A program made the position numbers and the translations under genes. Under the pieces are notes generated by a model. It did no database searches and was not told where the DNA came from. It was given only the letters and a program-made list of their open reading frames with translations. DNA of 64,000 nucleotides from CAYSCW01 sp964429795 (GTDB lineage Bacteria > Acidobacteriota > Aminicenantia > Aminicenantales > Aminicenantaceae), in the NCBI GenBank assembly GCA_964429795.1, contig CAYSCW010000011.1, forward strand, positions 14,310-78,309, written 5' to 3'. The first letter of the stretch is position 1. Each line of letters starts with the position of its first letter. Positions 34,527 to 42,449 of this stretch are shown in pieces.

Positions 34527-37265
34527 TTAGAAGAAGAACCTGAGACCCAACCGAAACGCGCGCGGGAAAGCAAGCCTGTAAACTTCATGTCCGTCGGGTC
34601 CGGGAGCTGTGGGGTCGAATTCATGGGGTGACCAATCGTAGTCCACACGGGTTCCCCATGACGTGACAGTATCGTCGTTGAAGACGTTGAAGATGTCCAT
34701 CATCAGTCCGATCCTGTACTTCTCAGCGATCAGGAACGTTTTTTCCAATCTCAGATCCAGGTTCATCACATCCGGATACCGCCTCGATCCCCTTTCTTCG
34801 ATCTTTATGTACCGCCGCCCCTGGGGAAGTCTGGGACGTATCCGTGGGGTGTAGGTGTCGCCGGTGATGTAGCTGAAAGCAGCGTTGAAGTGGATGTCCA
34901 ACGGCAGGACATAGGTTCCCTGGACTTTCAGCATGTGGGTCGGGTCGACGGTAGATCGTCCGTCCTGGTTGATCCAGAAGTTGGGGTCGAAAATCGGGTT
35001 GCTGAAGGTACTCCCCTGCCAGCCGATATCCCCACCGAATTCGTTGTCCATGGTTCCGGTGCACTCCGAATAGAGGTAGGATGCCAGGAGCTGCCAGCGG
35101 TCCGAGAAGCGCTTGTTGAAGAGCACCTCGATAGCCCAGTAATCGCGGTATGGTTTCTCCAGAATCCATGGGTCGTCCTGGGACATATTCTTGACGGTGA
35201 GGTTTCTCACACCGCTTGGATTCGTCTGCTCGTAGACAGTGTAGACGTCATTGGTCCAGGGATCGTTGACTGTACCTGTCAAGTATTCGGCATCGGGCTG
35301 GACACGGCCTATAAAGTCCTGCCAATCCCTGTAGATGAAGGACACACCGAGAGAAGTATTCTTAAACAGCTCTCTCTCGATTCCCACTGTGAACTGGTTC
35401 ATGTACGGGTGCTTGATATTGTCCGCCATTGTGTAATTATAGATATCCTGTTTCCACATGTAGACATCGCCTGGCCCGTAAATGTCCCAGTAGTTGAACG
35501 GCTTGATGGCGCCGGGCTTGGCAACGTCCAGAAAACCGGTGTACATGGCTTCTGTGAACTGGCCGTAGTGCCCCTTGAGGACCGTGGAGTGATCCCCGAA
35601 GATATCCCAGGCAAACCCGACCCGTGGAGCTAGACGGTTTGTCTTGTACTGTGCGCCCGAAATATCCGTCCAATAGCCGCGGTTGATGCTGTAGCGGACA
35701 CCAAAGTTCAGGGTGAAGTTGTCGGAGATAGCCCATGAATCCTGGGCGAAGAGGTCAACCCGGATGTAGCTGGTGTTTAAGTCATAGCCCTCATACTGGT
35801 AGGCATATAGATAGCCATAATAGTCATAGATATAAACATTGTGGCCGATCCCTTCGACGTAGCCGGTATACCCGTACCGGCTCCTGGCCCATCCGCGCTC
35901 AAACTCCCCTCCAAACTTGAAATCGTGGTTCCCCTTGATGAAATCCTCGGCATAGTGGGAGAGACTGGCATTGGCTTGGTAACGGCTGCGGTCCGCATAG
36001 TAATAATAAGGGGCGTTGTACTGCCATGTGTTCAGTTCAGTACTCCATACAGCGGTCGTATCCATGCTATTGTAGGGATCCAGGTAGTAGATACCCAAAA
36101 AGAAAGATGCTTTGATATCAAAGAATGTCTTGGGGCTCAGGATGTAGGTCAGGTTGAAGTTGCCGACATTGTCCGGCGAACGCTGATGCACGCAGGCTTC
36201 TGGAGGCGTGGTGGCATGGGCGTCTCTGTTCTCGACTGTGTATTCGTCATGCTCGTAAAAGACACTCAGGTTCAGGCGAGAGCTGAGCTGCGAGGATATC
36301 TTCAAGAATCCCCTGGGCATCTTGCGATCCCAGTACTCGGGAAAACCGGCCGGCCGCTCCTTCAAACGGGCATACTGAACACCCCCGAAGAACCAGATTT
36401 TGTCCTTCTTGATGGGTCCGCCCAGATGGAAGCTGGTGTCGAGCGCTCCTCTCACAGGCGATTCCAGGTCAGGAAAATCGTCGATATATTCTTTGTTATT
36501 CTCCGCGGTCCAGAATCCTTTTTTGGTATCCTGGAAGATAAACTCAGCATGGCCGGAGAACTCATTCCCTCCTGACTTGGTGATGGTGTTGAAAATGACA
36601 CCGGTGAAAGCACCGTATTCGACATTGAGCCCGATCCCCATGACCTTGGCCTCTTCGAGGATGTTGTAATCGAGAAAGACCCAGGCTGAACCACCCTCAG
36701 GGTCGGACACGTCCACACCATCGACCTGGTAGGAGATCCCCGTATCACTGGAAGAACCATAAGCCACATCGGAAATGACTCCAGGAGCCATGTTGACGAT
36801 GCCCGTTACGAACTGGTTGGAGGGCAAAGCTCTGAGCAGCTCATCCGACAGCGTGACCGATGCCGTCTCTGAAGTTTTCACATCGACAGTCGGCGCTAAG
36901 GCGACCACGGTGACCTCTTCTTCCAAAGTCGCCAGTTTCATCGCTATATCAACGGTCAATCGAACGGTTGTGTGAAGACGAATGTTCTCTCTCATTACCG
37001 TGGTAAAACCTTGAAGTTCAGCTTTGACTGTATACAGGCCAGGAGGAAGAGCTGGGAATCTGAATAAACCTTGATCGTCCGTGATGAACACCCGTTCTCC
37101 CATTATATTCGGGCTCGACAATGTCACTGTAACGCCAGGAAGTGGTGTCCCTTCTTCATCTGTGATCGTTCCGATAATAGCCCCAGTCTCTTTAGATTGA
37201 GAGAAAGCAAGAGGAGATAGCAGGATAAGCATTACGGTAAGAAATGCAAAAAATTTAAATCGCAT
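34527..37265 (-). CDS. TonB-dependent receptor with N-terminal carboxypeptidase-regulatory domain (Oar-type)
   Basis: 912 residues from the ATG at 37263-37265, with SD AAAGGAGGT six bases upstream; an upstream extension is rejected. After the signal peptide (FFAFLTVMLILLSPLAFS), residues ~22-110 are a CarboxypepD_reg/CnaB-like beta-sandwich (GAIIGTITDEEGTPLPGVTV). The TonB plug follows at ~115-240 (GISYQVDGVDVSDPEGG, FNTITKSGGNEFSG), then the beta-barrel. It ends in FRLGLRFFF, with the terminal phenylalanine used by the BAM complex. Oar-like receptors import or export large substrates across the outer membrane with TonB energy. It has its own sigma-54 promoter and terminator, so it is a single-gene unit. 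Confidence 0.93.
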   Translation of the reverse strand: MRFKFFAFLTVMLILLSPLAFSQSKETGAIIGTITDEEGTPLPGVTVTLSSPNIMGERVFITDDQGLFRFPALPPGLYTVKAELQGFTTVMRENIRLHTTVRLTVDIAMKLATLEEEVTVVALAPTVDVKTSETASVTLSDELLRALPSNQFVTGIVNMAPGVISDVAYGSSSDTGISYQVDGVDVSDPEGGSAWVFLDYNILEEAKVMGIGLNVEYGAFTGVIFNTITKSGGNEFSGHAEFIFQDTKKGFWTAENNKEYIDDFPDLESPVRGALDTSFHLGGPIKKDKIWFFGGVQYARLKERPAGFPEYWDRKMPRGFLKISSQLSSRLNLSVFYEHDEYTVENRDAHATTPPEACVHQRSPDNVGNFNLTYILSPKTFFDIKASFFLGIYYLDPYNSMDTTAVWSTELNTWQYNAPYYYYADRSRYQANASLSHYAEDFIKGNHDFKFGGEFERGWARSRYGYTGYVEGIGHNVYIYDYYGYLYAYQYEGYDLNTSYIRVDLFAQDSWAISDNFTLNFGVRYSINRGYWTDISGAQYKTNRLAPRVGFAWDIFGDHSTVLKGHYGQFTEAMYTGFLDVAKPGAIKPFNYWDIYGPGDVYMWKQDIYNYTMADNIKHPYMNQFTVGIERELFKNTSLGVSFIYRDWQDFIGRVQPDAEYLTGTVNDPWTNDVYTVYEQTNPSGVRNLTVKNMSQDDPWILEKPYRDYWAIEVLFNKRFSDRWQLLASYLYSECTGTMDNEFGGDIGWQGSTFSNPIFDPNFWINQDGRSTVDPTHMLKVQGTYVLPLDIHFNAAFSYITGDTYTPRIRPRLPQGRRYIKIEERGSRRYPDVMNLDLRLEKTFLIAEKYRIGLMMDIFNVFNDDTVTSWGTRVDYDWSPHEFDPTAPGPDGHEVYRLAFPRAFRLGLRFFF

Positions 37266-37388
37266 TAGATACCTCCTTTTATTTTTTCTACAATACTTAA
37301 CTCTAACTTTTTTTGTGATTTCCTCTATTCTCACCTCCTGTTTTAAAAGTATTTCTACAAGCATTCATTTTCAGACGAAAAATATACA

Positions 37389-37403
37389 GCAATTTTTATG
37401 CCA
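37389..37403 (-). promoter_or_regulatory. Sigma-54 promoter of the TonB receptor gene
   Basis: Minus-strand TGGCAT-AAAAA-TTGC, one departure from consensus, 124 bases before the ATG. Unlike the three promoters at 24-32 kb it has no TGTAAA-N5-TTTACA upstream. A 17-bp tandem repeat lies 76 bases upstream instead. Confidence 0.75.
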
Positions 37404-37478
37404 AACTTTAGATTACTCAACTCTATTCTTTTCAAAAAGATAATTATTCATTAGCATCCTTGAAAAACATGTTTTTTT

Positions 37479-37512
37479 CCAAAATTTTGAATTATCCAAA
37501 ATTTTGAATTAT
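37479..37512. repeat. 17-bp perfect tandem repeat, possible enhancer site
   Basis: The unit CCAAAATTTTGAATTAT occurs twice head to tail (37479-37495 and 37496-37512). Each unit contains the palindrome AAAATTTT. The position, 76-109 bases upstream of the sigma-54 promoter, suits binding of a different activator from the one at 27.2-28.5 kb. Confidence 0.6.
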
Positions 37513-37678
37513 CTTTCATATCTTGTCTTTTCCCTTAAGATCATCTTTGATGGAATATTCCGGGAAATAAAGAATTCTTTTCTCATATTTTGCGACTTGA
37601 ATTAGAATTGTACCAAAATCCCTTTCTAAGTACAAATCTTGCATAATAAAAAAACAGGAAATTCTCACCCGTCCAAGG

Positions 37679-37874
37679 AAGCATCCCCATTTCTGTGATG
37701 CAGTAACAGTCAGGTAAGCTGAGGAGGAAGTCATCCGGAGGCGAGCGGGCATGGTTCCTCGAAGAGGAGAGCGAGCCGAGGAATAAGAGGATTTTCCTCG
37801 CTGGGGAAAATCCGCGGGCTGACGAATCAGCTTACCTGACTTCTGTTGAAACTGTCACAGAAATAAGGATGCTT
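37679..37874. repeat. Palindromic repeat family A, copy 1
   Basis: 196 bp. The outer arms (37679-37708 and 37841-37874) pair imperfectly, from AAGCATCC to GGATGCTT. Inside them a 132-bp core (37709-37840) is bounded by perfect 14-bp inverted repeats GTCAGGTAAGCTGA / TCAGCTTACCTGAC. The core contains two further stems: TTCCTCG/CGAGGAA, and a perfect 9-bp GGATTTTCC/GGAAAATCC with a 7-base loop. It ends 58 bases before the GWxTD gene ATG. The second copy at 57.5 kb has its core in the same orientation but its arms exchanged. There is no ORF inside, so it is non-autonomous. Confidence 0.95.
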
Positions 37875-37932
37875 ACCCCCGCCAATTGAAACTTGTCTTT
37901 ACTTCTGTTATTTTGATAAATAGGAAGTTACA

Positions 37933-39981
37933 ATGAAAAAAATCATAATTCTTCTTTTTATCCTGGGCACTTTATCCTCTATCTCAGGACAGCAAGATCT
38001 TCTACCCGCACACAAGGAATGGCTTGAGCTTGTTTCACCGATAATCACCAAAGTAGAAAGAGACATTTTCCTGGCTCTGAAAACAGCCGAAGAACGGAAC
38101 AGGTTCATCCAAATTTTCTGGAAGCAGCGTGATCCTCTTCCGGATACGAATGAAAACGAATTTTACCAGGAGTACATGAGCCGAGTCCAGTTCGCGGATG
38201 CAAACTTCGGTCATGAGACCTCGAAAAAGGGGAGTCAGACAGAGAGAGGCCTTTTCTACTTGCTCCTTGGCCCTCCTCTGGAAAGGACTTCCTACACAAC
38301 CCATTCTCAGCTTATGCCCATGGAGCTCTGGTACTACCGCGGTGAAGTCCAGTACGGCCTTCCTGATTTCTTTTATCTCATTTTTTACCAGCCGCAAGGA
38401 CTGGGAGAGTACCGCCTCTACCATCCAGGATTCGAAGGGCCAGAGAAGCTCATAATCCACACTTCGCCTGGCCAAACTATCAACCGTAAAAATGCGTTCA
38501 ATTTGATAAGGGACATATCTGCTGAATTGGCCAACGCTTCTTTGAGCTATCTTCCTGGAGAAAGAAATCTCGACATTTCTTCTCTTTCTTCAGAGACCAT
38601 CATTTCCAGTGTCTACTCTGTGCCGGAAAAAAAATTCTCAGACTCTTACGCCCGTTCCTACCTCAAATACAAAGACTTTGTCGAGACAGAATACACACAC
38701 AATTTTGTGGAGAGCAACTTCAGCATCAAAGCCTTTAAGAATGACAACCAGTTCTTCCTCCACTGGGCTTTGGAGCCAGAAAAAGTGAACTTCTCTTTCT
38801 ACCAGGAGAGATACTATGCTGTTTATCAATTGATTCTCAGGATGGAAGACACACAAGGAAACCTCATCCTAGAAAAAGAAGAAGAGATCCCTCTGAAAAT
38901 CACACCCGAGCAATACCAAAAACACGAGAGACAGCTTTTATCGCTTCAGGATGTGCTTCCTGTCATCCCAGGAAAATACCAAATCTTTTTTCTCCTTAAA
39001 AATAAAACAGCCCAAGATTTCACATCACAGCAAAGAGAGATTCTCGTACCTGAGGAAAGAACCGAACCTGCTCTCAGCACTTTGCTCCTCTATCACGGGC
39101 GTGAAAAATCTGGAGGGCAACAGAGACAACCAATCAAAGCCTTTGCTTTTAAGGAATTCCAGTACCTTATCAATACCCAAAACAACTTCCTTCCTCAGGA
39201 GAGCATGGGTGTTTACTGTCAGGGATATAACCTCAAAAATACCGAATCGAAGTCGTTGCTGATCGAGATTTTCCCGGTGAACAGTCAAACACCCGTGCAG
39301 ACGGAAAAAAATCCTCTCGAAGAAATCTTAGGATCTGATGGTACATCGATCGACGCAGAATCCATCTCGCTTTCTTCCCTCAAGCCCGGATACTACCGCG
39401 TAGAATTATCTATAATCGACCCTGAAGGCCTGAAAATCCTCAGTCAAAAAGAAAATTTCATCATCCTTTCCATTGACTACCCTGTCATTCCATGGGTCTT
39501 TTCCAAACAGCATGGTTCCTTTCCCAATCCAGAACATCTCTTTGTGTTGGCTTCACAATACTTCATGACGCGGAAATATGATAAAGCACTGGCTGCTCTC
39601 GAACGATCTCTCAAAATGAAGGAAGATCCCAATGTCCGGCTTTTACAGGGAAAGACTCTCTATGCCTTGGGTAGATTTGAGGACTCCATCTCTGTTGTCG
39701 AGCTTCTCTATGATTCAACACAGAACCGAGAAGCGGCCAAACTGATGGCCCTGAACTATTCCGGCCTGAGTGAGTGGGCCAAAGCTCTTTTCTATCTGGA
39801 AAAGCTCTTGGAAGAAGCTCTGGAAATCAGTGTTATGAACCTGGCTGCCGAATGTTACCTGAACCTGAATCAGCCGGAAAAAGCATTGCCGCTTATCCAA
39901 AAATCCCTGGAGCTCGATTCGAATCAGGACAAAGTCAAAGAGCAGGAGAAAAGAGCGAAAAGACAATTGACAGAAAAATAA
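37933..39981 (+). CDS. GWxTD-domain protein with TPR repeats
   Basis: 682 residues with a short signal peptide (KKIIILLFILGTLSSISG). Residues ~20-180 match the N-terminal GWxTD domain: FIQIFWKQRDPLPDTNENEF, YMSRVQFADANFG, then GSQTERGLFYLLLGPP, where the family's GWxTDRG reads GSQTERG. The middle is beta-rich. Residues ~530-680 are three or four TPR repeats (ALAALERSLKMKEDPNVRLL; AAECYLNLNQPEKALPLIQK). GWxTD proteins are found mainly in Acidobacteriota-like lineages and have no known function. It is first of three co-directional genes and lies 58 bases after repeat A copy 1. Confidence 0.85.
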   Translation: MKKIIILLFILGTLSSISGQQDLLPAHKEWLELVSPIITKVERDIFLALKTAEERNRFIQIFWKQRDPLPDTNENEFYQEYMSRVQFADANFGHETSKKGSQTERGLFYLLLGPPLERTSYTTHSQLMPMELWYYRGEVQYGLPDFFYLIFYQPQGLGEYRLYHPGFEGPEKLIIHTSPGQTINRKNAFNLIRDISAELANASLSYLPGERNLDISSLSSETIISSVYSVPEKKFSDSYARSYLKYKDFVETEYTHNFVESNFSIKAFKNDNQFFLHWALEPEKVNFSFYQERYYAVYQLILRMEDTQGNLILEKEEEIPLKITPEQYQKHERQLLSLQDVLPVIPGKYQIFFLLKNKTAQDFTSQQREILVPEERTEPALSTLLLYHGREKSGGQQRQPIKAFAFKEFQYLINTQNNFLPQESMGVYCQGYNLKNTESKSLLIEIFPVNSQTPVQTEKNPLEEILGSDGTSIDAESISLSSLKPGYYRVELSIIDPEGLKILSQKENFIILSIDYPVIPWVFSKQHGSFPNPEHLFVLASQYFMTRKYDKALAALERSLKMKEDPNVRLLQGKTLYALGRFEDSISVVELLYDSTQNREAAKLMALNYSGLSEWAKALFYLEKLLEEALEISVMNLAAECYLNLNQPEKALPLIQKSLELDSNQDKVKEQEKRAKRQLTEK

Positions 39982-40047
39982 AACACTTCGTAACAGAGAT
40001 TCCATTGAGTATAAAGTTATTCATGAAATATGACTTTGGAGGTAATC

Positions 40048-40983
40048 ATGAGACGAAAATCCGTCCTTTTTTTGCTTTTGATTATCATTATGGCAATAAA
40101 CGTTTCTCCCCAATATGAAGGAAAGATTGAGGGGATTGTCACTGACGAAAACGGTATTCCAGTGGAAAAGGTTCAGGTTACTATCACCTCACTCAGGGCA
40201 TCGAGCACACAGTTTAAGTTGATCACAGACAAAGAAGGCAAATTCATTCAGGTTGGACTGCGACCCGGATACTTCCAGGTGAATTTTAAAAAGGAAGGGT
40301 TTCTCACCGGCTCCTTGGATGTGCGAGTAAGAATATCTGAAACGAGCCGAGTTGAAGTCCAACTGAAAAAAACAGAATCCAGCGTAGATCCTGTATTCGC
40401 CAAGGCAGACAAGTTGTTTTATGAGGGGAACAAACTGTACGAAAAACAAAACTACCAAGAAGCTATCCCAAAATATGAAGAGGCCATCCGGCTTCATGAC
40501 AAACAGTGGGCCTATTTTTTCAACCTTGGCTTAGCCTACAAGAAATTGGAGAAAATCGAAGAAGCTGCCAGCGCGTTCGGGAAAGCTGTAGCGCTCAACC
40601 CGGAAAGCTACAGCTGTAATAAAGAGATGGGCGAAACACTGGCAAAAATGGAAAAGTATGAAGAGGCAAAACAGTACTACCAGAAAGCCGTAGAACTCAA
40701 TCAGGATGATCCGGATACCTATTACAACTACGGTTTGGTTCTGATCGAGCTCGGCGAAAACGAGGAAGCCCTGAAATCTTTTCTCAGAGTTGTGGAGCTT
40801 AAAGAAGACTACGCCGACGCCTATTACCATCTGGGAACTCTCTATATCAGACAGAACGAAGTCGAGGAGGCGGTAAAAAATCTGGAAAAATTTTTAGAAC
40901 TGGCGCCTGACCATGAAAAAGCGGAAATCGCAAAGCAATTGCTTGACTATATCAAAAAAGACAATCTGGAAGAAAAGCAATGA
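40048..40983 (+). CDS. Carboxypeptidase-regulatory-domain plus TPR protein
   Basis: 311 residues from the ATG at 40048, chosen over an ATG 18 bases upstream because GGAGGT lies just before it and the signal peptide (SVLFLLLIIIMAINVSPQ) follows. Residues ~22-108 are a CarboxypepD_reg-like beta-sandwich (GKIEGIVTDENGIPVEKVQV). Residues ~115-300 are five TPR repeats (YQEAIPKYEEAIRLHDKQWA and similar). Both parts are interaction modules, so the protein is probably a periplasmic scaffold. Its stop overlaps the next GWxTD gene by four bases (ATGA), tying it to that family's unknown function. Confidence 0.88.
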   Translation: MRRKSVLFLLLIIIMAINVSPQYEGKIEGIVTDENGIPVEKVQVTITSLRASSTQFKLITDKEGKFIQVGLRPGYFQVNFKKEGFLTGSLDVRVRISETSRVEVQLKKTESSVDPVFAKADKLFYEGNKLYEKQNYQEAIPKYEEAIRLHDKQWAYFFNLGLAYKKLEKIEEAASAFGKAVALNPESYSCNKEMGETLAKMEKYEEAKQYYQKAVELNQDDPDTYYNYGLVLIELGENEEALKSFLRVVELKEDYADAYYHLGTLYIRQNEVEEAVKNLEKFLELAPDHEKAEIAKQLLDYIKKDNLEEKQ

Positions 40984-42425
40984 ACAAGAAATTTTTCCTA
41001 TCTACTTTCGTATTCATTCTTTTAATATCTTCTGACCTGCCAGCTAAAAAAAAGGATAAATACCAAGAATGGCTAAACGAAGTGAATCTCATCATTACCG
41101 ATACGGAAAAAGCTGAATTCAAAAAGCTGAGAAAAGATACAGACAAAGAATTCTTTATCAATCTTTTCTGGGCAAAAAGAGACCCTACGCCTCAAACTGA
41201 AAAAAACGAGTTCAAGGAGGAGTATTACCTGCGCTTGAGTTATGTCAACAAATCTTTTATATACGGATACAAAACAGGAACAGCCACTGATATGGGAAAA
41301 GTCTATCTTTACTTCGGCAACCCGCTCAGAGTGTTCAGGCAGGATCCGCGTGTCATCATCTGGGTTTATCCTGCTCAACCCTGGATGAATCTTGCTAAAG
41401 AAACTTTCACCATCGTCTTTTCTGCTGTTAAGACAGACTGGGTCAATCGGGACCGAGAGAAAGAGCTGATCTCATCCATAGACTCCGATGGCTATGTCAT
41501 CGACCGTTCCCAGACTGATGCCAGGGTGATGCAGGCTTTCTATGCCTGCCGGGAGAGGTTCCTGCGCAATTCGGACCTTAAAGAGCTTCCCGACTATAAA
41601 AAAGTCAAGACATCCTCTCCTGAATCCTTCGAAGAAAAGCTCATTCAACAGGTAAAATCCACCAGCCAGGACAGTGTCCATATTCCCTTCGAGAAAAAAA
41701 TCCTGTTTATCAAGGCTCAAAACAGGAGCTGCTATCTGACATTTCTTTTCAAAATTGACCCCGGCGAGAAGAGTGATGCCATCCATAAAAACCTGGTTTT
41801 CTTCGGCAGGCTGGAATCAAGTGACCATTCCTATGAGCTTCGCCAGGAAAAAGACCTGGATAAAGAGAAAGACTATTTCATTTCTCACTTCGGACTTCCC
41901 GTAATGCCCGGAGAATATAGGCTATTCATCGGCTTCCACACCAAGGATAAACAAACGTATTCTATAAAAACAGATCAAATTAAAGTGCCCAATTTCTGGA
42001 GTGAGGAGCTGGCTCTTTCCTCTCTTATCGCTTCCTGTCAAGTTCGAGAGGAGAAGCCTTCAGCCAAAGCGAATGAGTATGATGTTTTCTCTTTAGGCCG
42101 TTACACCCTCCTTCCTCGCTTTAGCCAAGAATACACCAAGGAAGAATCTCTGAATGTCTTTTACTATATCTACAATTTCACTGTGGATTCGAACGAAGAT
42201 TGTTCTCTTCTGATCGAGTTTGAGCTTCAGAAGGGGGAAAAAACGTTGAAACTGAATCCTAAAAAAAGAAAACAAAAGTTGGGAAAAGAGGCGGCCCTCC
42301 TTGAGGGAACTCAGATTCCTCTCTCTGCTCTTCCTGAGTCGGGAGAGTATAAATTGACAGTGAGAGTGACCGATGAAATCACAAATAAGACAGTCAGTCG
42401 AAAGCTTAAGTTTGTCCTCCTTTAA
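40980..42425 (+). CDS. GWxTD-domain protein
   Basis: 481 residues with a signal peptide (FFLSTFVFILLISSDLPA). The N-terminal ~180 residues repeat the GWxTD-domain pattern: FFINLFWAKRDPTPQTEKNE, YYLRLSYVNKSF, then TATDMGKVYLYFGNPLRV. The tryptophan of the name motif is not conserved but the TD-G-x-Y-x-x-x-G spacing is. The rest is beta-rich with no TPR. It is coupled by ATGA to the preceding scaffold gene. The two GWxTD proteins of this operon share the domain but differ in the C-terminal part. Confidence 0.85.
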   Translation: MNKKFFLSTFVFILLISSDLPAKKKDKYQEWLNEVNLIITDTEKAEFKKLRKDTDKEFFINLFWAKRDPTPQTEKNEFKEEYYLRLSYVNKSFIYGYKTGTATDMGKVYLYFGNPLRVFRQDPRVIIWVYPAQPWMNLAKETFTIVFSAVKTDWVNRDREKELISSIDSDGYVIDRSQTDARVMQAFYACRERFLRNSDLKELPDYKKVKTSSPESFEEKLIQQVKSTSQDSVHIPFEKKILFIKAQNRSCYLTFLFKIDPGEKSDAIHKNLVFFGRLESSDHSYELRQEKDLDKEKDYFISHFGLPVMPGEYRLFIGFHTKDKQTYSIKTDQIKVPNFWSEELALSSLIASCQVREEKPSAKANEYDVFSLGRYTLLPRFSQEYTKEESLNVFYYIYNFTVDSNEDCSLLIEFELQKGEKTLKLNPKKRKQKLGKEAALLEGTQIPLSALPESGEYKLTVRVTDEITNKTVSRKLKFVLL

Positions 42426-42449
42426 GGTCAAAGTCAAAAGAGAGCAACA

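Noticed and set aside
34890..36575. Two long plus-strand ORFs inside the TonB receptor gene
   Set aside because: They are antisense to a full-length receptor with clear domains; no SD and no family resemblance.
37479..37512. Tandem 17-bp units considered as a CRISPR or minisatellite
   Set aside because: Only two contiguous copies, no spacers, no cas genes; the position suits a regulatory site better.
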